A stretch of DNA of 64,000 nucleotides. It comes from Glaciecola nitratireducens FR1064 (GTDB taxonomy: Bacteria > Pseudomonadota > Gammaproteobacteria > Enterobacterales > Alteromonadaceae). Below the pieces are notes generated by a model. It had not been told where the DNA came from. It saw only the letters and a list, made by a program, of their open reading frames with translations, and searched no databases. Numbering within the stretch: position 1 is the first letter of the stretch; each line of letters opens with the position of its first letter. A program made the position numbers and the translations under genes. The stretch covers positions 2,046,001 through 2,110,000 of the forward strand of contig NC_016041.1 in the NCBI RefSeq assembly GCF_000226565.1, in the 5' to 3' direction. This document shows, in pieces, positions 1 through 6,791 of the stretch.

Positions 1-863
1 TCTTCTGCCGCCTGTATTACCTCCTCTGGCATCAAAAGGCCGACATTCAAATATAGACCTATGTGAGAATGAAATAGCCAAGGATCGCCCTCAAGCATTG
101 CGTCTTGATATTGTCCAAAATCAGTTAATCGTTGTTCAACAAAATCGGATAAAACGGAAAGCGCACCCTCCCTTGTTACCGCGAAACTAAAATTATGGAT
201 GTCACCAAAGTGATCGGAAAACTGAGACTCGACTAAATTTAGAACGTCCTCGGTTATCTCATCGGGGGAGAACTGCGTCCGCTCTGGGATGTCGGGATTC
301 TTACCAAACGGTTTACGGTTGTCTGCATCATAATTCCATTTACCACCGCGCGGCTGCTTGTCTTCCATTAAAACACCCGTTTTCTTTCGCAGCTCCCTGT
401 AAAAAAACTCCATTCTGTATTGCTTGCGACCTTCAGCCCAATCAGAGAAAAACTGCTGAGAGGCGATAAACCGATTGTCCGACGTTATATTTACCGGTAT
501 GTTTAGCTTACTTTCCCATGTTTTAACTTCTTCCAAAAGCCGATATTCGCCTGGATGGGCAATGGTGATCGAACTGTATGAATTGTTCTTGCATGTGTGC
601 TTTATTTGCTCAAATAATGAGCCTTGATTATCCTTCGCGTCGTACTTAACGTAAAGCGTGTTATGCCCCTCTTTTTCTAACACTTCTGAGAAGTGGCGCA
701 TTGCGCTAAAAACAAACGCTATCTTTTGTTTGTGGTGCTTAACGTAGGTCGCTTCTTCTTTAACTTCTGACATGAGCACCGTATCACTGCCCTTGTCGAA
801 GTTGTGTAATGAGCTCATTTTTAAATTGAGTTGATCACCTAAAACAATGACTAAATTGCTCAT
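1..863 (-). CDS. Photolyase-related protein (DPRP / FeS-type 6-4 photolyase-like), 3' part beyond window
   Basis: Reading the minus strand from the ATG at 863 gives an open frame of 287 codons that runs off the left edge, so the C-terminal half is missing. The N-terminus (MSNLVIVLGDQLNLK), followed by a short alpha/beta domain and a segment ending near residue 287 with MPEEVIQAAE, matches what I recall of the deoxyribodipyrimidine photolyase-related family (PF04244), which includes the bacterial FeS-BCP 6-4 photolyases. Members are usually about 500 residues. The flavin site and the cysteines that would bind a 4Fe-4S cluster lie outside the window, so repair of (6-4) photoproducts is inferred from family only. 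Its ATG overlaps the stop codon of the upstream CPD photolyase gene (ATGA at 860-863), so the two are almost certainly cotranscribed and translationally coupled. Confidence 0.82.
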   Translation of the reverse strand, partial: MSNLVIVLGDQLNLKMSSLHNFDKGSDTVLMSEVKEEATYVKHHKQKIAFVFSAMRHFSEVLEKEGHNTLYVKYDAKDNQGSLFEQIKHTCKNNSYSSITIAHPGEYRLLEEVKTWESKLNIPVNITSDNRFIASQQFFSDWAEGRKQYRMEFFYRELRKKTGVLMEDKQPRGGKWNYDADNRKPFGKNPDIPERTQFSPDEITEDVLNLVESQFSDHFGDIHNFSFAVTREGALSVLSDFVEQRLTDFGQYQDAMLEGDPWLFHSHIGLYLNVGLLMPEEVIQAAE

Positions 864-2305
864 GATATTGCCTTTAGTTGGGCGAATGCATCAAGTGCTC
901 TTTTCCTAGACTCTTTCAAATCAACAATGGGTTTCGGATAATCTTTGCCTAACTCGATACCGCAGGCTTTCAAGATTTCTGCAGGAGCTTCCCAAGGTTT
1001 ATGAATAAACTTTTTAGGTAGTTTTTTAAGTTCAGGGCAGTATTGCTTAACGTATTCCCCCTCTTTATCAAATTTTTCTCCCTGAAGGATGGGATTGAAA
1101 ACTCTAAAATAAGGAGCCGCATCCGCTCCAGAACCAGCTACCCATTGCCAGCCCGAAGAATTGCTCGCCATATCAGCATCGAGCAATGTATCCCAAAACC
1201 AACGCTCTCCTTCTCGCCAGTCAATCAGTAGGTTTTTTACTAAAAATGATCCAACAACCATTCTTATTCTGTTGTGCATATAGCCTGTTTGATACAACTC
1301 ACGCATTCCTGCATCTATGATGGGTACGCCAGTGTTACCAAACTGCCATGCTTTCAGGTCATCCACACTCGAACGCCATGAGAAATGGTCAAATTTTGCA
1401 TTGAAGTTTTTATGTTGAATTTCTGGCCAGTGAAAAAGCAAATAATAGCTAAATTCGCGCCAACCTAACTCGCTGAGGTAAACATCGAGATCTTTATTAT
1501 CAAAAGCATTTTCAAATGCGCCCTGAATTGCATACCAAGCCTGATTAGGAGAAACTTCACCAAAATGCAAATGTGGTGACAACAAAGACGTGCCTTTGAC
1601 CGCAGGTAAGTTCCTAGCGTCTTGATAGCTAGTTGCTGCATCATTGATAAATCGCTGTAGCCTATTTGCAGCGCCCTCCTCCCCGGGCTCCCACTGCGCT
1701 TCTATCTCTTTATACCATTCGATTTTAGGAATAAGCTCTAAACTAAGTAAGGCATCATTAGAGAATTCAACACCTTCTGCAATGTCCATTTGTGCTGGTT
1801 TGGTCAAAGGAAATCGAGGAGCTTGGCGAGTTAAGCACCCTTTTCTATAATATGGTGTAAAAACTTTATACGGCGTTTCGTCTTTCTTTAGCACCGACAT
1901 TGGCTCCCAAAGTAAGGAACCATTCAAGCTTTTAGCATTGATGTTGTTTTTCTTAAGCTCGGTTTTGATATTCTCGTCTCGTGAACGTTGCCAAGGTTCA
2001 TATAACCTATTCCACACGACGGTATCAGCCGAGAACTCTTCAGCTATGTCGGATAGGATACTGAGCGGATTACCACGGCGTATAATTAGCTTGTTGCTCA
2101 ACGATTTGCTTAGCGAAAGCAACGAATGATGAAGCCACCACTTGCTTGCACCTCCTAATACAGCCTCAGCAGGCGCGTCATCATCAAGAATAAAGACGGG
2201 AATGATGCTGCCATTATCAGCGGCGAGACTTAGAGCAGGATTATCTGTAATGCGCAGATCTTGCCTAAACCAGACGATTATTTTTTTTGTTGGATTCAAA
2301 CTCAA
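860..2305 (-). CDS. phrB: Class I deoxyribodipyrimidine (CPD) photolyase
   Basis: A 481-residue flavoprotein that uses blue light to split cyclobutane pyrimidine dimers in DNA. The N-terminal antenna domain opens with VWFRQDLRITDN. The C-terminal FAD domain holds WREF (282-285), and the electron-transfer tryptophans can be placed at W320 (KAWQFG), W363 (IDWREG) and W386 (SGWQW), with the flavin-facing Asn at about N382. The motif GADAAPYFRVFNP is intact. Length is normal for class I (E. coli PhrB is 472). The only usable start is a TTG at 2305, with GGA about 10 bases upstream; no in-frame ATG precedes the conserved VWFRQDLR. It is the first gene of a minus-strand pair with the DPRP gene and lies divergent from the Cry-DASH gene. 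Confidence 0.95.
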   Translation of the reverse strand: MSLNPTKKIIVWFRQDLRITDNPALSLAADNGSIIPVFILDDDAPAEAVLGGASKWWLHHSLLSLSKSLSNKLIIRRGNPLSILSDIAEEFSADTVVWNRLYEPWQRSRDENIKTELKKNNINAKSLNGSLLWEPMSVLKKDETPYKVFTPYYRKGCLTRQAPRFPLTKPAQMDIAEGVEFSNDALLSLELIPKIEWYKEIEAQWEPGEEGAANRLQRFINDAATSYQDARNLPAVKGTSLLSPHLHFGEVSPNQAWYAIQGAFENAFDNKDLDVYLSELGWREFSYYLLFHWPEIQHKNFNAKFDHFSWRSSVDDLKAWQFGNTGVPIIDAGMRELYQTGYMHNRIRMVVGSFLVKNLLIDWREGERWFWDTLLDADMASNSSGWQWVAGSGADAAPYFRVFNPILQGEKFDKEGEYVKQYCPELKKLPKKFIHKPWEAPAEILKACGIELGKDYPKPIVDLKESRKRALDAFAQLKAIS

Positions 2306-2463
2306 AGCTTTATTTCCATTATTAGTGCTGCATAATTTGCTTGGTTAACTAGTATAGCAGTTGACCACTTTAGAGCTATTATTACAGGATTCACAGTTAA
2401 ATAGATCGAAAATACACGATACAAAGTAGCTACCTTATAGTCTTAAAATAAAAGAAAAGAGTG
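2306..2463. promoter_or_regulatory. Divergent promoter region between phrB and the Cry-DASH gene
   Basis: This 158-bp A+T-rich gap must hold the promoters for both the minus-strand phrB/DPRP pair and the plus-strand Cry-DASH/photolyase-like pair. I could not pick convincing -35/-10 pairs or a LexA-type CTG-N10-CAG box by eye. Shared light or stress control of the four genes is therefore only suggested by the layout. Confidence 0.45.
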
Positions 2464-3768
2464 ATGAGCAAAAAAGTAGGTATACATTGGTTCAGGAAAG
2501 ACTTACGCATTCAAGACAACGCCAGTCTTGCTTCAATCGCCTCTCAGGTAGACGAATTGGTGTGTGTTTATCTATATCAAGGTCAAACTAGTCCAAATAG
2601 TGTTGCTATTGATAACAAAGATGAAGCTATCGGAAAACACAGAATAAACTTCATCAATCAATCATTGATACAACTACAGGACGCATTAAACGGCTTGAAT
2701 CAACGTTTAATTATTCTTCCAGTAAACGGATCCAGTTCGCTTCAGCAATTGTTGGACTTAGTTGACGAACTTAACGCCACACACGTATCGGCCGAATGGC
2801 ACTGTGGATTCAATGAGCGCCTGCAGTGGCAAGCATTACAAGATACGCTGAAAGAATCTGCTCCAAACGTGCAATTTATTCAGGAAAATTCATCAACCCT
2901 ATACGATATTTCCCAATTTCCCTTCTCGGTAGAAAATATGCCTGGCACATTTTCACCTTTTCGAAAGAAGCTTGAGAAATATTGTGAGGTAAAATCAGTC
3001 GCAGAAAAGCTACATTCACTACCTAGAATGTCAGACCTTACTTTGGAAAAATCAATGTGTTCGTCAACGCTAGCTGTTGCAAACAACCATTATCCAAAGT
3101 TGGCTGGCGGAGAGTTAAGCGCCCATAAGCAACTTGAGTATTACTTGTGGAATACTGATCACATCAGCAAGTATAAGGAAACAAGAAACGGACTTGATGG
3201 ATGGGATTTTTCAAGCAAGCTCTCCGCTTGGTTATCTATTGGTTGCGTAAGCGCAAGGCAGGTATTCGCAGAATTAAAAAATTATGAATCAGCGCGAGTT
3301 AAAAACGATTCAACGTACTGGCTTTTCTTTGAGCTACTGTGGCGAGAATTCTTTCATTGGCACCACTTTGTTTATGCTGAGCGCCTCTTCTCTGCATCAG
3401 GTGTGCAAGGCATAGTTCGCTCGCGGAACTTTGACCCAAATAAGTTTCAGCAGTGGCAGCAAGGCGAAACCGGCTTCCCGATTGTTGATGCCTGCATGCG
3501 CCAGCTATCAAAAACAGGATTTATATCGAATAGAGGAAGGCAACTGGTAGCTAGCTGCTTTGCGCATGAACTCGGCCTGGATTGGCGATATGGTGCCAAA
3601 TACTTTGAGTACCAGCTCATAGACTTTGATGTCGCTAGCAATTGGGGAAATTGGCAATACTTAGGCGGTGTTGGCGCAGATCCTAGAGGCCACCGTCAGT
3701 TCAATTTGGTAAAACAAACGGAGATATACGACCCTAACCATGAATTCATAAATAAATGGGCCAACTAA
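2464..3768 (+). CDS. cryD: Cryptochrome DASH (Cry-DASH), FAD photolyase family
   Basis: A 434-residue cryptochrome/photolyase of the DASH group; family members bind FAD and an antenna folate and repair CPDs in single-stranded DNA, and some have signalling roles. Visible DASH features are the start VGIHWFRKDLRIQDN, PGTFSPFRKKLEKYC, YKETRNGLDGWDFSSKLS, LWREFFHWH, the tryptophan-bearing stretches QQWQQGETG and GLDWRYG, and NWQYLGGVGADPRG near the flavin. ATG at 2464 is preferred over the adjacent GTG at 2461 because the protein then begins MSKKVGIHW, with AAGAG upstream. The protein stops soon after YDPNHEFINKWAN, the short C-terminus usual in bacterial members. The last 13 bases overlap the next gene, so the two are probably coupled. 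Confidence 0.93.
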   Translation: MSKKVGIHWFRKDLRIQDNASLASIASQVDELVCVYLYQGQTSPNSVAIDNKDEAIGKHRINFINQSLIQLQDALNGLNQRLIILPVNGSSSLQQLLDLVDELNATHVSAEWHCGFNERLQWQALQDTLKESAPNVQFIQENSSTLYDISQFPFSVENMPGTFSPFRKKLEKYCEVKSVAEKLHSLPRMSDLTLEKSMCSSTLAVANNHYPKLAGGELSAHKQLEYYLWNTDHISKYKETRNGLDGWDFSSKLSAWLSIGCVSARQVFAELKNYESARVKNDSTYWLFFELLWREFFHWHHFVYAERLFSASGVQGIVRSRNFDPNKFQQWQQGETGFPIVDACMRQLSKTGFISNRGRQLVASCFAHELGLDWRYGAKYFEYQLIDFDVASNWGNWQYLGGVGADPRGHRQFNLVKQTEIYDPNHEFINKWAN

Positions 3769-5249
3769 AATCCATTGAGCATGACGGTATAGGTATAACC
3801 GTCATGTGGTTTAAGAGAGATCTGCGTTTACGCGATAACGAAGCGCTGAAAACTGCCTGTGAGCAGAATAGACCACTAGCGCTCATCTATATCGTCGAGC
3901 CTATCATGCTAAACGACCCGCATATGGATATTCGCCATTGGCGTTTCATCGTGCAGTCAATTAAAGATCTGAATGAGCAACTAGCTGAGTATAATTCGTC
4001 TATTTCAATACTTTATGGAGCTGCGCTAGATGTTTTCTCACAGTTACATGAAAAATATCAGATAAAGCAGATCGTCAGTCACCAAGAAGTGGGCTTAACG
4101 CATACTTACTCAAGAGATAAATCCGTTTCTAATTGGTGCACAAACAATAAAGTAGACTGGACAGAACTTGCACAAGGCGCCGTTTACCGACCATTGAATA
4201 CTCGAAAAAATTGGCCACAGCTCTGGAATGAAAGAATATTACGTTCTGCGAGTCAGCCCGAACTTGAAGATATACAGTGTATTTCAACTATCAGCGACAG
4301 CTTAGACTCTCAATACATTTTCACCGTCCCTAAACTTTGGCTCACAGCTGACGATAATATGCAGCTAGGCGGCGAAAAGCGCGCTTGGTATACGTTGAAG
4401 CACTTCTTTAAAGAAAGAGGCAAAGCTTACTTCGGCAATATTGGTGACCCCAGCATGTCTCGACAAACTTGCAGTCGGCTATCTCCTTACTTGGCTTGGG
4501 GAAACATTTCTTTAAAACAGGTTTATCAATTTAGTTTGACACAAACTGAGCGCAAGGGATGGGCAAGATCTATCACCGCTTTCCAGTCACGATTACACTG
4601 GCATTGTCACTTTATTCAGAAGTTTGAAACTGAGTCGGCTATGGAGTTTCGACCTATTAACAAAGCCTATCTTGATTTCCCCTATTGTGAAGGTAAAGAA
4701 GAGGAGCTCAGGTTGCATGCTTGGAAAACGGGATGCACGGGTGTGCCTATTGTCGATGCTTGCATGCGTGCCGTCGTTAAGACGGGATATATTAATTTCA
4801 GAATGAGAGCAATGGTAGTTAGCTTTTTATGCCACCATCTCAACATCGATTGGCGCAAAGGCGCTAGTTTTCTGGGTGCCCAATTTTTAGATTTTGAACC
4901 CGGAATACATTATCCTCAATTTCAAATGCAGGCTGGCGTTACAGGCATTAATACGCTGCGCATTTATAATCCCGTAAAGCAATCTATCGACAAGGACCAA
5001 GAAGGTCTGTTTATCAAAAAATGGTTGCCACAACTTGAACCATTACCGAATCCACTCATACATCAACCTTGGGTAATAACGCCGATGGAGGAAGCAATGT
5101 ACGATTTCAATTGCGAAAGAGATTACTACTCTCCAATCATTGATGTGGAGAAAGAGGCAAAAGCGGCAAGAGATAGAATGTGGGCTTATCGAGACAAGCC
5201 TGCGGTAAAAAAAGAGGCGTCACGAATATTAAAGATACACACAATCTAA
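3756..5249 (+). CDS. Divergent photolyase/cryptochrome-family flavoprotein
   Basis: A 497-residue member of the photolyase/cryptochrome superfamily that is neither a standard CPD class I enzyme nor a DASH protein. The N-terminal photolyase domain starts VMWFKRDLRLRDNEAL (about 16-31). The FAD domain has AWKTGCTGVPIVDACMR (322-338), GYINFRMRAMVVSF and IDWRKG (364-369). The segment that in CPD photolyases reads N-x3-W-Q-W is replaced here by H385-Y-P-Q-F389-Q-M391 (DFEPGIHYPQFQMQAG), followed by a normal RIYNPVKQS. By hand alignment the flavin-facing Asn becomes His and the proximal Trp of the electron chain becomes Phe, while the two outer Trp (W323, W366) remain. I recall similar FAD-binding-domain proteins in marine proteobacteria and cyanobacteria but no established function. 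The start overlaps the Cry-DASH stop by 13 bp; ATG at 3804 is an alternative. Confidence 0.85.
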   Translation: MGQLKSIEHDGIGITVMWFKRDLRLRDNEALKTACEQNRPLALIYIVEPIMLNDPHMDIRHWRFIVQSIKDLNEQLAEYNSSISILYGAALDVFSQLHEKYQIKQIVSHQEVGLTHTYSRDKSVSNWCTNNKVDWTELAQGAVYRPLNTRKNWPQLWNERILRSASQPELEDIQCISTISDSLDSQYIFTVPKLWLTADDNMQLGGEKRAWYTLKHFFKERGKAYFGNIGDPSMSRQTCSRLSPYLAWGNISLKQVYQFSLTQTERKGWARSITAFQSRLHWHCHFIQKFETESAMEFRPINKAYLDFPYCEGKEEELRLHAWKTGCTGVPIVDACMRAVVKTGYINFRMRAMVVSFLCHHLNIDWRKGASFLGAQFLDFEPGIHYPQFQMQAGVTGINTLRIYNPVKQSIDKDQEGLFIKKWLPQLEPLPNPLIHQPWVITPMEEAMYDFNCERDYYSPIIDVEKEAKAARDRMWAYRDKPAVKKEASRILKIHTI

Positions 5250-5269
5250 GCACTCGCTTATTTTATGAC

Positions 5270-5584
5270 CTACTTTTCTTCGCTATCGCTACTTTTATCT
5301 TGAGCAGCCTGTTTTAATAATAACTTACGCTTTTTTTGGTCTTGTTCTTTTAGCCACTGATTCAAGAGTCTTATCTGACCGTTTTTATAGGCTGCAAACG
5401 TTATGCGTAACGAATTTGATAAGACATCACTATCGGTCCAACCTGTTTTCTCTACGATTTCTTTGTAGTTTTCCATTGCTGCCGGCGTGACATAGCCCCT
5501 AATCAATTTTTTGCCTAAGGACTTTTGTTTTTCACGAAACCGTCTTTGCTTTTCTGCGTTTGCAGATTTCTTTGGATTCTTCAT
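5270..5584 (-). CDS. Small basic protein, ribbon-helix-helix-like (hypothetical)
   Basis: A 104-residue protein with a Lys/Arg-rich N-terminus (about 1-30), then a short strand-like stretch KKLIRGYVTPAAMENYKEIVE leading into GWTDSDVLSNSLRITFAAYKNG, and a charged C-terminal tail. The strand-helix-helix order resembles a ribbon-helix-helix DNA-binding fold, but I do not recognise a named family, and the assignment is by eye. It begins with ATG at 5584, reads on the minus strand and converges on the photolyase-like gene with a 20-bp gap. Its own upstream region faces fabA. It could be a local regulator or an unrelated conserved small protein. Confidence 0.6.
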   Translation of the reverse strand: MKNPKKSANAEKQRRFREKQKSLGKKLIRGYVTPAAMENYKEIVEKTGWTDSDVLSNSLRITFAAYKNGQIRLLNQWLKEQDQKKRKLLLKQAAQDKSSDSEEK

Positions 5585-5670
5585 TTGCTCATTATTTGGT
5601 TTAAAAACATTCAGATTAGCCAGTGTACTGTAAAAAACTGACTTTTTTTAGCAAAATTAACTGTTCAGAG

Positions 5671-5699
5671 TTGTTTAGCGTACAAGTGTTCGCTAAATT
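5671..5699 (+). promoter_or_regulatory. fabA promoter with embedded FabR-type operator
   Basis: Seen: AGCGTACAAGTGTTCGCT at 5677-5694, extended on both sides by TTT/AAA into a 24-bp near-palindrome at 5674-5697. It matches the operator recalled for the unsaturated-fatty-acid repressor FabR in E. coli fabA and fabB promoters. A possible -35 TTGTTT (5671-5676) and -10 TAAATT (5694-5699) are 17 bp apart, so the operator would fill the spacer exactly. The start codon of fabA lies 30 bp downstream. FabR itself is not in the window. Confidence 0.8.
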
Positions 5700-5729
5700 A
5701 CACCCTCTTATGGAAAACTAGTGTGTGAT

Positions 5730-6248
5730 ATGACAAATACAAAATCAGAATTCAACAGAGATGATCTCTTAAAATGCAGTTCAGGCGAAATGTTTGGACC
5801 TGGCAACAGTCAGCTTCCTGCTCCAAACATGCTGATGATGGATAGGATTGTGAAAATTACAGAGGATGGCGGAGAATATGGTAAAGGCCACATCATCGCG
5901 GAGTTGGACATTACACCTGACCTTTGGTTTTTTGCTTGCCACTTCCCTGGTGATCCAGTAATGCCTGGTTGCTTAGGATTAGATGCAATGTGGCAGCTTG
6001 TCGGATTTTTCCTTGGATGGTCTGGAGGTCCCGGTAAGGGTCGTGCTCTAGGTGTTGGAGAAGTTAAATTTACAGGCCAAATCTTGCCTACTGCTAAAAA
6101 AGTGACGTATGAGATAAACCTTAAACGCGTAGTTAAACGTCGCTTATTTATGGGTTTGGCAGATGGCACTGTAGCAGTAGATGGTAAAGTCATTTACGTT
6201 GCGAAAGATTTGAAAGTTGGCCTCTTTCAAGATACCAGCGCATTCTAA
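5730..6248 (+). CDS. fabA: 3-hydroxydecanoyl-[acyl-carrier-protein] dehydratase/isomerase
   Basis: FabA dehydrates 3-hydroxydecanoyl-ACP and isomerises trans-2- to cis-3-decenoyl-ACP, the branch point of anaerobic-type unsaturated fatty acid synthesis in the cytosol. The protein is 172 residues, the same as E. coli FabA, and aligns without gaps through [36 protein letters not shown] and the C-terminus [11 protein letters not shown]. The catalytic His70 and Asp84 are in place. ATG at 5730 gives exactly the E. coli length; the GTG at 5721 would add three residues and is less likely. It is a single-gene unit convergent with rmf, and is probably controlled by FabR through the operator just upstream. 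Confidence 0.97.
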   Translation: MTNTKSEFNRDDLLKCSSGEMFGPGNSQLPAPNMLMMDRIVKITEDGGEYGKGHIIAELDITPDLWFFACHFPGDPVMPGCLGLDAMWQLVGFFLGWSGGPGKGRALGVGEVKFTGQILPTAKKVTYEINLKRVVKRRLFMGLADGTVAVDGKVIYVAKDLKVGLFQDTSAF

Positions 6249-6279
6249 TTAAAAGAAGAAAAGTTAGATGGTGTAACGC

Positions 6280-6309
6280 AAAAAGCCCAATATTAATATT
6301 GGGCTTTTT
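6280..6309. terminator. Bidirectional intrinsic terminator between fabA and rmf
   Basis: AAAAAGCCCAATA followed by TTAATATTGGGCTTTTT forms a symmetric hairpin with an A-run on one side and a T-run on the other. It can therefore end transcription of fabA (plus) and rmf (minus). Confidence 0.88.
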
Positions 6310-6329
6310 GATTTTATATTAGTGAATAA

Positions 6330-6506
6330 TTAGCGTCCAACTAAACCGGCTTGCCTGTCGGTTAGAGCTTCTCTCCAACCCCCTAACCATTCCGAGCGCG
6401 CTACGGTTGCTTGGAAGGGACATATTTCCTTTGATCGACCTGAGATTCCAGCTTGATAACCTTTTGAATGGGCACGTGTTAACTTGTCTCTTTTTTGTCT
6501 TTTCAT
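6330..6506 (-). CDS. rmf: Ribosome modulation factor
   Basis: A 58-residue very basic protein that in stationary phase binds 70S ribosomes and drives dimerisation into inactive 100S particles. MKRQKRDKLTRAHSKGYQAG, then GRSKEICPFQ and WLGGWREA, match E. coli RMF (55 residues) nearly residue for residue. The true start is the ATG at 6506, not the in-frame ATG ten codons upstream, because the family begins at MKRQKRD and a good Shine-Dalgarno sequence (AGAGAGG) lies 8 bp before it. It sits next to fabA, as in E. coli, in convergent orientation. A 285-bp leader region without another gene precedes it; growth-phase control is expected from the family but no promoter was resolved. Confidence 0.96.
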   Translation of the reverse strand: MKRQKRDKLTRAHSKGYQAGISGRSKEICPFQATVARSEWLGGWREALTDRQAGLVGR

Positions 6507-6746
6507 CGATAAACCTCTCTTGGTTAAAATATGCAACAGAAGGAAGTGAAATCAAAAAATTAGTTGTCAGTTTCTTTCCTTTGCCACATACATATAGATA
6601 TCGTTTAGATGCAAATAGTTCAACGATTAAATTTTGACACGTGCAAGGTACGTGAATAAGACACTGAAAAGTATTGAAATGTTTCGTTGGTTTAGTTTGA
6701 TCTATGCAATCATTTTTATAGACCGCTTAGTTATTAAAACAAAAAA

Positions 6747-6765
6747 AGCCCCGATAGACGGGGCT
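6747..6765 (-). terminator. Intrinsic terminator of the pyrD-to-DUF3466 unit
   Basis: On the minus strand AGCCCCGTCTATCGGGGCT is followed by seven to eight T (plus-strand A-run at 6740-6747). It lies 27 bp after the stop of the DUF3466 gene. Confidence 0.9.
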
Positions 6766-6791
6766 TGTAGAGTCAACTCTTAGTAGCGAAA

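Noticed and set aside
2306-2463. LexA (SOS) box in the photolyase promoter region
   Set aside because: No CTG-N10-CAG pair with the right spacing was found.
5810-6193. Long open frame antisense to fabA (127 codons)
   Set aside because: It lies fully inside the well-conserved fabA gene, is Pro/Ser-rich with no family resemblance, and is a typical shadow frame.
6319-6555. Frame of 78 codons overlapping rmf on the same strand
   Set aside because: It is another reading frame over the clear rmf gene; the rmf frame has the family match and ribosome site.
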